Source of the DNA: Polaromonas sp.
Lineage (GTDB): Bacteria > Pseudomonadota > Gammaproteobacteria > Burkholderiales > Burkholderiaceae_C
Length of the DNA: 64,000 nucleotides
Assembly (NCBI GenBank): GCA_028292745.1
Contig: JAQGLT010000061.1
Span: forward strand, 1-64,000
Direction: 5' to 3'
Each line of letters opens with the position of its first letter. The stretch's first letter is position 1. This document shows, piece by piece, positions 43,001 through 50,636 of the stretch. A program made the position numbers and the translations under genes. The notes under the pieces were generated by a model that saw only the letters and a list, made by a program, of their open reading frames with translations, was not told where the DNA came from and searched no databases.

Positions 43001-43435
43001 CACCAGCTGTGGATTCGTCAACAGATTGAACGGCAGGTAGGCCTGCATGCCGCAACCGCCGAACACACCGATGGCACCCGGAAAGTTTTCAGGCATATGC
43101 CCGGCATCTTCCAGCGCTTCCCACGCGCATTCGAGAAAGTGGCGATGCTGCGGATCAAGTATTGCCGCATCGCGCTTGCTGAAGCCGAAGAACTCGGCAT
43201 CGAACATTTCCATGTCCGGAAGCACGAGGCTGGCGCGCACGTACTGGGGGTCATCCATGTCGGCCTGGGCCACCCCGGCAGTGCGCAGTTCCTCGTCCGT
43301 CATCCACTGGGTCGCTTCCTGGCCGTCGCGCAGGAGATTCCAGAGTTCAGGGGCCGAGCGTGCCGCCGGAAACCGTCCGGCAAGCCCGACGATGGCGACG
43401 CTGCCCGGTTCGAAGTCGTGAGTAGAGTCATCCAT
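37094..43435 (-). CDS. Type I polyketide synthase, KS-AT-KR-DH-ACP-TE
   Basis: KS (QTACSTSLVAVH, EAHGTGTPVGDP, KTNIGHLD), AT (GHSAGEYAAA), KR (SGGLGDIALDLAAFL, FSSTSAYLGVAGQVDYAAANAYL), DH (LQEHRVAGRPVLPGTAYVE; HPALTD), ACP (FFALGGHSLAAVRL), TE (GFSGGGVIAFEMA). ATG at 43435 preceded by AAGGAG. Confidence 0.92.
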   Translation of the reverse strand: MDDSTHDFEPGSVAIVGLAGRFPAARSAPELWNLLRDGQEATQWMTDEELRTAGVAQADMDDPQYVRASLVLPDMEMFDAEFFGFSKRDAAILDPQHRHFLECAWEALEDAGHMPENFPGAIGVFGGCGMQAYLPFNLLTNPQLVKSVGMFLLRHTGNDKDFLTSRVSYLLDLKGPSISIQTACSTSLVAVHVAAQSLLSGECDMALAGGVSIELPHRRGYHYAEGEILSPDGHCRAFDNNAKGTVFGSGAGIVVLRRLEDAIKDRDNIYAVIRGSAVNNDGSGKAGYLAPSVDGQARAAVEALAVAGVEAASVSYIEAHGTGTPVGDPIEVAALSQAYGGGGKGFCGIGSLKTNIGHLDTAAGVASLIKVSLALRNRLIPASLNFSEPNSRFDMGKTPFYVVDKAKPWPEANSPRRAAVNALGVGGTNAHVILQEPPAMATAAPDAGWQVFNFSARNPASLEKLKEKWCDFLASPPEGFRLADAAYTTQVGRKSFDHRCAIVAQDVAGLRTALLPKPNARSVTGKAAANPPGVVLMFPGGGAHYPGAGSELLSQPGFRQAVDECFSLIPPSAPPDLRAVMFNSGLSTVDAASAMEKPSYAIPALFILEYALGKLWKSWGVTPAAVIGHSAGEYAAACLADVMSVEDALAMVVLRGQLFETAPQGSMLSVDLSEEELRTLVTGLDVDVAAVNAPDLCIASGSLASIAQVEQRLADQGLEGRRLRINVAAHSRLLDGILQTFRERVSRIRFNPPTLPFISNLTGSWADAKTLTDPEYWVKHLRNPVRFADGFQKLLQLAPDLVFIEAGPSQGLCALARQNSRGEPRAILASTCKAQEPSADLALMLTAAGALWTRGVLPKWEVVRGPVQARRISLPTYAFDHQRHWIEPGVSIHASSAEARETLPPRAQALKRLASYDDWFLTPRWRRTPSPAATVRSGGQSLVFGHDTQMARNVVAELTAGGGKVTLVRPGKNFARLSDGNFTLAPADADGYRSLFDALEQEGRSPESIIHLWALEAVQGTKGQANAEQMLAFGSLVHTAKAIQAVDLAHPIHLTIATASCQSVLGEPVLHPEGALALGPSRVIPREIANVTACLIDFADADVLAGTCARAVVSESQSPDETDLVAYRNGERYIAQLSKAAASPASSLPPRLRHEGVYLVSGGLGDIALDLAAFLSTTKKARLALVSRRALPPKAAWQALALSQEFSPEAQIVRRLMEFETQGAQIQVFSADVADPAAMARVVADCQRHFGAINGVFHAAGTLEDALIASKTPESIERVFMPKVHGAQVLHALFPPGTLDLFAVFSSTSAYLGVAGQVDYAAANAYLTSLAASRPDGLSIQWGVWSDMGMAARAYGKATPALNRLKAIHPLLGVQVARENGAVFEAVYATNSLWVLQEHRVAGRPVLPGTAYVEIVRAAMAFLHPGTAIEIRALSFEEAMMFEQDVTRTVRTEMRLSREGYDFCVLSRSSSDKQWLEHARASVSVFRGSLQALPFLPAGQWRQGEIPQEQAVAFGPRWHSIASMQLTERGGTAEMELAERFADDLGEYSCHPALTDMAATFGLHILEVKHRQDNLFVPLSIERIRLVAPVPRKLISRVALKGQPQERFAAFDVSLHAPDGSPVATFEGFSLRGVHPAAISHQPAVQAPKELTLAESLLSCGIRGEDSPALFERIFASTERELSVSSIAMSELKRAMKEAAPKPVAAKSVKAGAASGGVALNPVERAIADVWCELLGVDEVAKDDDFFALGGHSLAAVRLFARIRKQFSVDLPLATLFQAPTLAALAALVEESRAPDLQPGAGSDAVQASASSQGKMPLKRAWSPLVTICQGLPGRRPLFLVHGAGGNVLNFKLISDQLGPEQPFYGLQAQGVDGRLPVLPTIEAMATQYVEAVRSVDPQGPYQLAGFSGGGVIAFEMAQQLTRAGATIEFLGMMDTLSPAAAKRKIPFLKRLWLLQHRSPNFVAERSERRQKKRLEPVIAEQVREKILAGVPLTPELVDFHLSRNYLEAQDRYEPQPYDGSLVLFKATHASTQYLSAGRSLGWEEHIHGNIRVIPVEGSHLSMMMMPGVAQLIDGFRKELALIEAVKAFRSEQLIAAKPENTGSGINGKLSTA

Positions 43436-43446
43436 TGCTGTCTCCT

Positions 43447-46400
43447 TCAAGCAGTGGGTGTTGGCGCAAGGGTAGTACGTGCGCGCATATTGCGACGCGC
43501 ATTGGCGCGGCTCAACCCATCTCCAACTGCTGTACTGGCGCCCTGACCGCTCAGATGCGCGGCAAGTGCCTGAATGGTTGGCAAGCGAAACATGTCCGTG
43601 ATGGACACTTCATGCCCCGACACTTCGTGCAGGCGGCGCTGCACCTGCACGACAAGAAGGGAGTGCCCTCCGAGATCGAAGAAATTGTCGGTCATGCCAA
43701 CACTCGGCAGGCCAAGCGCTTCTTGCCAGATCGTGGCGATGCGCTTTTCGAGCTGGCTTTCGGGAACAGTCGCGCTGGGCACTGCGGCGGCGGATCGCAG
43801 TTCCGGAAAGGCGCGCCGATCCACTTTGTTGTTGGGCGTCAGGGGAAACGCCTGAAGTACCTGGAGCGCCGCAGGCACCATGATTTCAGGCAGATCGACT
43901 TTAAGGGCGGCTCGAATCTGCTCGGTGTCCAGGGAAGCACCGGCTCTTGAGGTGAGGTAGCCAACGAGGCGCTTGTCGCCCATGCCATCTTCGTGAACGA
44001 TGACCACGGCTTCCTTCACCCCCGGCTGTTGCATGAGTGCATTTTCGATTTCGCCGAGTTCAATGCGGTGGCCGCGAATCTTCACCTGATGGTCGATGCG
44101 CCCCAGAAACTCAAGTTTCCCGTCGGGATGACGGCGCACCAGATCGCCTGTGCGGTAGAGCCTTGCACCCGGCTCTGCCGGGTCGGCGATGAAGCGTTCG
44201 GCGGTAAGCTCCGGGCGCCGCAAGTAGCCAGCGGTGACACCGGCTCCGCCGATGAGCAATTCGCCCGCAACAAAGGCGGGGCATTCCTGCCCGCCGGGCG
44301 TGCGAATGTGCAGCCGGGTATTGGCAATCGGTTCTCCCAGGGGAATGAACTCGCCGATGTCCGTCAGATTGCAAGTGCTGGACCAGACGGTGGTCTCTGT
44401 CGGCCCATACATATTCAGAAGCGTCCCAGGCACCAGTGCCCGCAATTCCCTGGCAAGCTTTACAGGCAAGGCTTCGCCTCCGACCATGAGAACTGAAAGA
44501 CGCCCCAATGCGGCGCGGCCTGCGGCATCGGCCACCAGCATCGACGCCATGGAGGGAGTGCACTGCAGGTGGGTGATCTGGTTCTGCGCGACTTCCTCGG
44601 CAATGGATGCCTGCTGTACGGCCGTGCTGGGAAGCTGCGCGGATTCCATCAGCTGTTTGAGGGGCTGCAAGTGCGCCAGGACGGTGTCGGTGTCAATCCC
44701 GAAGTCGATCAGGCAGGCAATCTCGTCAACACCGGCATCCTTGAGCTTGTGCACCATTGGAAGGCAGCGCTGCGGCGTGCCGAAAAGCGAACTCGTGCCG
44801 TAGTAGCGGGAAAATGCATGTTCAAGCAGCGCATCCATTTCCTCATCCGACAGGGGCTTGGCGTCCATGATTTCGACCGGACTTTTACCGGATTCGGCGC
44901 CGCGCTGGACGAATGTGGGAAAGGTCCAGGCGGCCTGCTTGATCAGGTCGAGCGAACTGCGCAGATAGGCCTTCATGGGTTCCCGGACCGTTTCGCGCAC
45001 CGTGTTTTCATCATCGCCGACAAAGGTGTGCACCATGAGCGTCACATGCCCGAGACCTGCGTGGCCGGCCTTTTGCCAGGCGGCCCGGTAAAGCCTGAGC
45101 TTTTCGGCCATATCCTCCAGGCTTTGTCCCAGCAGGTGCGTGAGTACATGGCAGCCCATCTCGCCCGCCTGCTGAAATGTTTCGGGATTTCCCGCGGCCG
45201 TCAGCCAGATCGGCAGCTCTTTCTGAACAGGACGCGGCAGGGTCTGAATGTCAACGGGTTTTCCGAGGGGACCGGGAAATGCAACGCTTTCGCCCCGCCA
45301 CAAGCGGCGGACAGTATCGATGTTGGCAAGCATTTCGTTCTTGCGGTCAGCAAAGGCATTGGGCGCGATCACGAAATCGTTGGGCTGCCAGCCTGCGGCA
45401 AAGGAAACGCCCACCCGGCCCTTGGAAATGTTGTCAACGAACGCCCAGTCTTCTGCCACCCGGATCGGGTGATGCAGTGGAAGCACGCAACTCCCGGCGC
45501 GTATTTTCAGGCGTGTGGTGGCGGCGGCAAGCACTGCGCTGGTCAGGGCTGGATTGGGATAGAGCCCGCCAAAAGCATGGAAATGCCGCTCTGGCGTCCA
45601 GATGGCGGTAAAGCCCGCCTCATCGGCGAATTTGGCCCCTTCTAACAGTAGCTTGTAGCGATCTTTCGACGTGGTCGAATCGCTTGAGAAATAAAAGAGG
45701 CTGAACTCCACCGATTGAGGGTTGGCGGTTTTTACGCTGTTCGAATAGAGAACGACCGTGAAGCCTCGGGTGAGTGTCCAGCACAGCTCAAGCACCGAAA
45801 TATCGAAGGACAGACTGGTCACCGCCAACCATTGCCCTGCCGGTTCGCCAGGCACACGCTGTGCCATGCCGGCAAAGAAGTTCATCACGTTGCGATGGGT
45901 GACGATGACACCTTTCGGCCGACCCGTGGAGCCGGAGGTGTAGATCACGTAAGCCGCGCTTTCGGCTGTCACGACCGGAAGCTCAATGCCTTCGGCGGGC
46001 AATGCAAGGACCGGCGCATCCATCAAAAACGTTTTTTCGGCAGGAATTCCCAGTGAGGCTGCGAGCGATGAATGCGTGACGACGATCGATGCCATCGAAT
46101 CCTCGATCATGTACAGGATTCGGTCTTGCGGATAGGCGGGATCCAGCGGCAAGTAGGCGGCGCCAGCCTTCAGGACGGCCAGCAAGGTGATGACGAGATG
46201 GGGCTCGCGCTCCAGGCAGATGCCGACGATATCGCCCGGCCGGACCCCGCGCTCCACCAGGCGGCATGCCAGGACGGTGGCTTCCCGGTCTAGCTCGCGA
46301 TAGGACAGGTTCTGTGACTGCCACCTGATTGCGACATGCTCCGGGGTGCCGCATGCCTGCGCGGCAATGGCCTCATGCACGCAGATGGCCTCGTCATACG

Positions 46401-48021
46401 CAGTAGCCGTCGCATTCAGCCGACCGAGCATTTGCAGCTCGGCGTCGGGCACCAGGCAAATTTCTGCAACCGTGGCGGATTCGTCCTGGCAGGCACCCAA
46501 GTAGGCAGTGAGATGCAATGCCATGGACTGGAGGGTTTCATGCGAGAACACCGCGCCATCGCCGACAAGTTCCAGGTTTTTCCCGCCTGCATCGACAGCC
46601 AAAAGCAGCTCGGCCTTGCATGCACCCAGCTTGCCATTCATTGAAATACCAATTTTGATTGGCATTTCACCGACGGCCTTGGGATTGATTCGTGACGGCA
46701 GGTCACATGCAAAAGAGCCTGCCTGATGAATTTTGTTGATTTGGGCGTTTGCGAGCGCTTCCCCTTCACGCACTGAAGCCTGGGCATTCGTTACCAGTGT
46801 CAACGGAACCCAGGGAGAAAGCCAATGCTCAACGCCATCTGTGTGCCGCGCCAGCAGATCATCCGAGTAAATGACTGAAATTTTCGATTGCCCTGTCAGT
46901 GCCGACAGCCACCCGAAAAATGCGCCAACCGTCCGGCCCCCTTGCGCCGCAAGGTGAAGCGGGATATGCACCGGCTGGCGTGAAGCCGATAAGGACTGGG
47001 AAGCTTGGCGTGGATAAGGGAGTTCCACAGGGGCCAGATCGGCGAACACCCTGCGCCAAAAAGGCTCGCTTTGGGCGGCCTGGGGAATACGGGAGGAGAG
47101 CTTGTCGCGAATCAGATCATCCAGACGTGGAAGTACCGTGCCTTTGCCCAGTTCCCGCAGCACGACCGGACCTGCTGCATCAGAAATTCCACCCAGCAGA
47201 AGATCCGCATCCCCCGTTGCAACGATCAGCGAATCGTCGTTGACTTCAAGCACCGTGCCTGGTGCCGCACGGGATGAAACCTTCATGGCAACTGCCGAAC
47301 GCACATACAGAATTTTGCTGCCCAAGTAGATTTTCGGCCGCGCCAGGGGGTTGAGATAAGAACCAAAGTCCAGGCCGCGCACCAATGACTCCAGCTCCTG
47401 CGCTGGGCGGGAAAAATCAAGGGTTCCAAGCAAGGCCGGACGCTTGCGGCCAGAAACATAACTTCGCAGGCCCTGTTGCTCCGTGAGCTGGAGCCTGTCC
47501 TGGCCCAGGTCTTCAATCAGGGCGCGAAAGCTGGCAAATCCGGCTTCATAGCATTTTGCGTTAAGGCTGAAGGCGGTTTCGCCTGCTGCAATCTCTATAG
47601 GCGCCTGCCTGACGATACGGCCTGCATCCACCTCCGGTGTCATTTCGTGCCACGTGATGCCGTGTTTTTTTCCCTGTGCAATCAATGCCCAGGCGGTGGC
47701 ATTCAGGCCGGCGTAATGGGGGAGCAGGGCATCATGGAAATTGATGGCAAGTTTTCGGGGCTTGGTGATAACGCTTGTGGGCAGGATATGCAGAAAAGCA
47801 ACACTGAAGAGATAATCAAATTCAAGGTCTGGAAGCGCGACTGGCGAATCGGGTGCTAACCTAATCGCATTAATGTTTTTTTCCGCCGCCCATGCCAATA
47901 TGTTTTGCTCATGGCTTGCCACGGCAATTATCTTATGGCCTGCATTGCTATAGGCTTCCGCACATTGGATTAATAGGCTTCCATCACCAATAAACACAGC
48001 ACTCGTGACCATTAAGCTCAA
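43447..48021 (-). CDS. NRPS: formyltransferase - partial condensation-like region - A domain interrupted by luciferase-like monooxygenase - PCP
   Basis: FT triad context NFHDALLPHYAGLNA...MTPEVDAGRIV; A1 LSYREL, A2 LKAGAAYLPLD, A3 YVIYTSGSTGRPKGV, A4 LSFDISVLEL; LLM domain VEFSLFYFSSDSTTSKDRYKLLLEGAKFADEAGFTAIWTPERHFHAFGGLYPNPALTSAVLAAATTRLKIRAGSCVLPLHHPIRVAEDWAFVDNISKGRVGVSFAAGW; A5 LNMYGPTETT, A7/A8 YRTGDLVRRHPDGKLEFLGRIDHQVKIRGHRIELGEIE; PCP NFFDLGGHSLLVVQV. Confidence 0.92.
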   Translation of the reverse strand: MSLMVTSAVFIGDGSLLIQCAEAYSNAGHKIIAVASHEQNILAWAAEKNINAIRLAPDSPVALPDLEFDYLFSVAFLHILPTSVITKPRKLAINFHDALLPHYAGLNATAWALIAQGKKHGITWHEMTPEVDAGRIVRQAPIEIAAGETAFSLNAKCYEAGFASFRALIEDLGQDRLQLTEQQGLRSYVSGRKRPALLGTLDFSRPAQELESLVRGLDFGSYLNPLARPKIYLGSKILYVRSAVAMKVSSRAAPGTVLEVNDDSLIVATGDADLLLGGISDAAGPVVLRELGKGTVLPRLDDLIRDKLSSRIPQAAQSEPFWRRVFADLAPVELPYPRQASQSLSASRQPVHIPLHLAAQGGRTVGAFFGWLSALTGQSKISVIYSDDLLARHTDGVEHWLSPWVPLTLVTNAQASVREGEALANAQINKIHQAGSFACDLPSRINPKAVGEMPIKIGISMNGKLGACKAELLLAVDAGGKNLELVGDGAVFSHETLQSMALHLTAYLGACQDESATVAEICLVPDAELQMLGRLNATATAYDEAICVHEAIAAQACGTPEHVAIRWQSQNLSYRELDREATVLACRLVERGVRPGDIVGICLEREPHLVITLLAVLKAGAAYLPLDPAYPQDRILYMIEDSMASIVVTHSSLAASLGIPAEKTFLMDAPVLALPAEGIELPVVTAESAAYVIYTSGSTGRPKGVIVTHRNVMNFFAGMAQRVPGEPAGQWLAVTSLSFDISVLELCWTLTRGFTVVLYSNSVKTANPQSVEFSLFYFSSDSTTSKDRYKLLLEGAKFADEAGFTAIWTPERHFHAFGGLYPNPALTSAVLAAATTRLKIRAGSCVLPLHHPIRVAEDWAFVDNISKGRVGVSFAAGWQPNDFVIAPNAFADRKNEMLANIDTVRRLWRGESVAFPGPLGKPVDIQTLPRPVQKELPIWLTAAGNPETFQQAGEMGCHVLTHLLGQSLEDMAEKLRLYRAAWQKAGHAGLGHVTLMVHTFVGDDENTVRETVREPMKAYLRSSLDLIKQAAWTFPTFVQRGAESGKSPVEIMDAKPLSDEEMDALLEHAFSRYYGTSSLFGTPQRCLPMVHKLKDAGVDEIACLIDFGIDTDTVLAHLQPLKQLMESAQLPSTAVQQASIAEEVAQNQITHLQCTPSMASMLVADAAGRAALGRLSVLMVGGEALPVKLARELRALVPGTLLNMYGPTETTVWSSTCNLTDIGEFIPLGEPIANTRLHIRTPGGQECPAFVAGELLIGGAGVTAGYLRRPELTAERFIADPAEPGARLYRTGDLVRRHPDGKLEFLGRIDHQVKIRGHRIELGEIENALMQQPGVKEAVVIVHEDGMGDKRLVGYLTSRAGASLDTEQIRAALKVDLPEIMVPAALQVLQAFPLTPNNKVDRRAFPELRSAAAVPSATVPESQLEKRIATIWQEALGLPSVGMTDNFFDLGGHSLLVVQVQRRLHEVSGHEVSITDMFRLPTIQALAAHLSGQGASTAVGDGLSRANARRNMRARTTLAPTPTA

Positions 48022-48904
48022 CCTTCACACAAAAATTAACATTTTCTCAATGCTACCTGTGATGGGTTGTTAAGTTGTAAAGTTAATGGTTTTGTTACAT
48101 TCAGCAAACAAATTTTCAATTTGTCGTTACCCCTAACTCACCCACATGTCCTAGTGATGGACTAATCACCCGTCGAATTTTGCAGGCGTCAGGGATGAAA
48201 TGGAAATAACCCCTGTGCAGGCTGGCAAAATTGTCGTTTTTTGGTGAAATTATTCACTTGTTCGAGAGGCTTGGTAAAAGCAGGTTTGAAGCTTCTTAAA
48301 AGCGCAACCAGTCCCCAACTGTCTGGCGGAAAGCCTCCACATCGCTCCAGTCGCAAGTGAACAGCCAGATTAGATGCGCTCTGGGGTTGCTTTAACCCTG
48401 CCCTGGAGGAGCTAAACAATAAATCCAGTCAGAATATTGGAGCCGGCATGGCGGTTTGAATCAGTTCCATGCGGATTCCAGCAGACTGAGTTTGGTTAAT
48501 ACTCAGAAAATTATGCTGATGCTGAGAAATTGAGTAGAAAAAACCTCTTCTGAACAGCGCAGGAAAAACATATTTTCTGCAGCCTTTATGAAAAAAGATA
48601 ATCGCTGAAAACGTCTTGTCTCAGCCAACCGGCCCCTGGCACAACATACAAGGTTGGAAGAAAATATAAGCAGGGCTGTCGGTTGGCGACTTGAACCGTC
48701 TGGTTTGAATGCGCCGTGCGTCATCATCCAGCAAATTCATGCCGCGCCATTGCGCAACTTCAGCTTTTCAAGGGAAGTCTGTCCAGGCTTGGATCCGCTG
48801 GCCGCTGAAATCAAGCAGCTTTTTTCTAACATGCCTATGTTAATTTCCCGCTTTTTACTGTAATCATTGATTTCAAGCGTAAAAATCTTTGGAATGTAAG
48901 CGCT

Positions 48905-50446
48905 TTATTGACTTTTGAGTGCGCGCCGGTATTGCACCGCTTCAGCCACATGCGTGAGTTGCACCGTCTGGGCACCGGCCAAGTCGGCGATGGTCCGGGC
49001 TACCTTCAGGCAGCGATGGATGCCGCGACCCGACCAGCCGAGCCGTGTCGCCGCGGTGTTGAGGAACTGCGCCGCAGCCGTATCGAGCTGGCATTGCGCA
49101 TCGATAGCCTGGCCCTGCAATGCCTGGTTGCTGCTGCCTTGCCGCGTCATGGCGTGTTCCCTGGCCCGTACCACGCGATGGCGAATCTCCTGGGTGGATT
49201 CGCCAGGCGGCGCATTGACCAGTTCATCGGCTGTCAGGGCGCCTACTTCGACATGCAGGTCGATCCGGTCCAGCAGCGGACCGCTGATCTTGCCCTGGTA
49301 GCGCGCCACCAGTTCAGGCGAGCAGCGGCAGCTTCGCAGGCTGGAGCCGAGGTAGCCGCAAGGGCAGGGGTTCATCGCCGCGATGAGCTGAAACCGAGCC
49401 GGGAACTCGGCCCGTTGCGCAGCCCGCGAAATGGTGATGGTTCCGGACTCCAGGGGCTCGCGAAGCGCCTCCAGCGCCGCCCTTGGAAATTCGGGAAGCT
49501 CGTCCAGAAACAGCACGCCTCGGTGCGCCAGAGAGATTTCTCCGGGACGCGGCGGCGAGCCACCGCCGACCATGGCCACCGCGCTGGCTGTGTGGTGGGG
49601 CGCGCAGGTGGGCCGGACGGCCCAGTTGTTCAGGGTAAATCGCCCACCCAGCGAGGCCACCGCCGCGGTTTCAAGGGCCTCCTCGGTTGTCATGGCCGGC
49701 AGCAGACCGGCAAAACGCTGCGCCAGCATGGACTTGCCGGAGCCGGGCGAGCCGACCATCAGGACGCTGTGGCCGCCGGCGGCGGCGATTTCCAGCGCCC
49801 GGCGGGCGGCTGCCTGGCCTTTGACATCGGCAAGGTCGGGGTAGGCCGGCGCGTCCGAAGGCGCGCTGCAGGCGGCACGGCTCCAGCCCGTTGTCGCCTC
49901 GGGCAGCGCCTGGCCGGGCAGAAATTGCCTGACGACATCGAGCAGATGGTGCGCGCAGTAAATCTCGGCGTCCGGCACCAGCGCGGCTTCCTGGGCACTG
50001 CCTTCAGGCAACACCAGCCGAGGGGGTTTGTGCTGCATGCCGTGCGCCGGCCGGGCAATGGCCAGGCTCATGGCCAGCGCACCGCGAACCGGGCGCAGGT
50101 CGCCACCCAGCGACAGTTCGCCGGCAAATTCATAGCCGCCCAGCTTGCGCGCATCGATCTGCCCGCTGGCGGCCAGAATGCCCAGGGCGATCGGCAAGTC
50201 AAAACGGCCTGAATCCTTGGGCAGATCGGCTGGCGCCAGGTTCACGGTGATGCGCTTATTGCCGGGAAACTCCAGGCCTGCATTCTGGATGGCCGAACGA
50301 ACCCGCTCACGCGCTTCCTTGACTTCCGTGTCCGCCAGACCCACCAGCGTAAAGCTGGGCAGGCCGTTGGCCAGGTGGACTTCCACGCAGACCGGACGGG
50401 CTTCCAGGCCCAGCAGCGCGCGGCTGTGCACTAAAGACAGGCTCAT
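48905..50446 (-). CDS. comM: YifB/ComM family Mg chelatase-like AAA ATPase
   Basis: MSLSLVHSRALLGLEARPVCVEVHLANGLPSFTLVGLADTEVKEARERVRSAI, VGSPGSGKSMLAQRFAGLLP, GVLFLDELPEF. Confidence 0.95.
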   Translation of the reverse strand: MSLSLVHSRALLGLEARPVCVEVHLANGLPSFTLVGLADTEVKEARERVRSAIQNAGLEFPGNKRITVNLAPADLPKDSGRFDLPIALGILAASGQIDARKLGGYEFAGELSLGGDLRPVRGALAMSLAIARPAHGMQHKPPRLVLPEGSAQEAALVPDAEIYCAHHLLDVVRQFLPGQALPEATTGWSRAACSAPSDAPAYPDLADVKGQAAARRALEIAAAGGHSVLMVGSPGSGKSMLAQRFAGLLPAMTTEEALETAAVASLGGRFTLNNWAVRPTCAPHHTASAVAMVGGGSPPRPGEISLAHRGVLFLDELPEFPRAALEALREPLESGTITISRAAQRAEFPARFQLIAAMNPCPCGYLGSSLRSCRCSPELVARYQGKISGPLLDRIDLHVEVGALTADELVNAPPGESTQEIRHRVVRAREHAMTRQGSSNQALQGQAIDAQCQLDTAAAQFLNTAATRLGWSGRGIHRCLKVARTIADLAGAQTVQLTHVAEAVQYRRALKSQ

Positions 50447-50582
50447 TCAATGGCTTTCTAATTGATGCATCAAAGTTGTGCATGCGCAACGCTTCACGAT
50501 GGTGCATTGCAGTGGGGGTGCTCTAGCGTAACGCGCCACTCCCTCAAATCGCTGGCGTCTGGCCGTGACGATGAAAAATAGC

Positions 50583-50598
50583 TGGCACGGTCCCTGCT
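50583..50598 (+). promoter_or_regulatory. Sigma54 (RpoN) -24/-12 promoter candidate
   Basis: TGGCAC-GGTCC-CTGCT: correct N5 spacing against TGGCAC-N5-TTGCW with one core mismatch; lies ~40 nt upstream of the porin-glnK-amtB operon. Confidence 0.7.
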
Positions 50599-50636
50599 AG
50601 CAGGGTTGCACCGCCCTCAACATTTCTGGAGCCTGC

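Noticed and set aside
44560-45720. Luciferase-like monooxygenase as a separate inserted gene disrupting the NRPS
   Set aside because: The reading frame is continuous on both sides, A-domain motifs A1-A4 and A5-A10 are intact, and A4/A5 insertion of an oxygenase is a known architecture; it is a domain, not a disruption.
48654-48863. 69-aa ORF in the AT-rich region upstream of yifB
   Set aside because: No convincing RBS, no domain and odd composition; could be a remnant but not supportable as a CDS.
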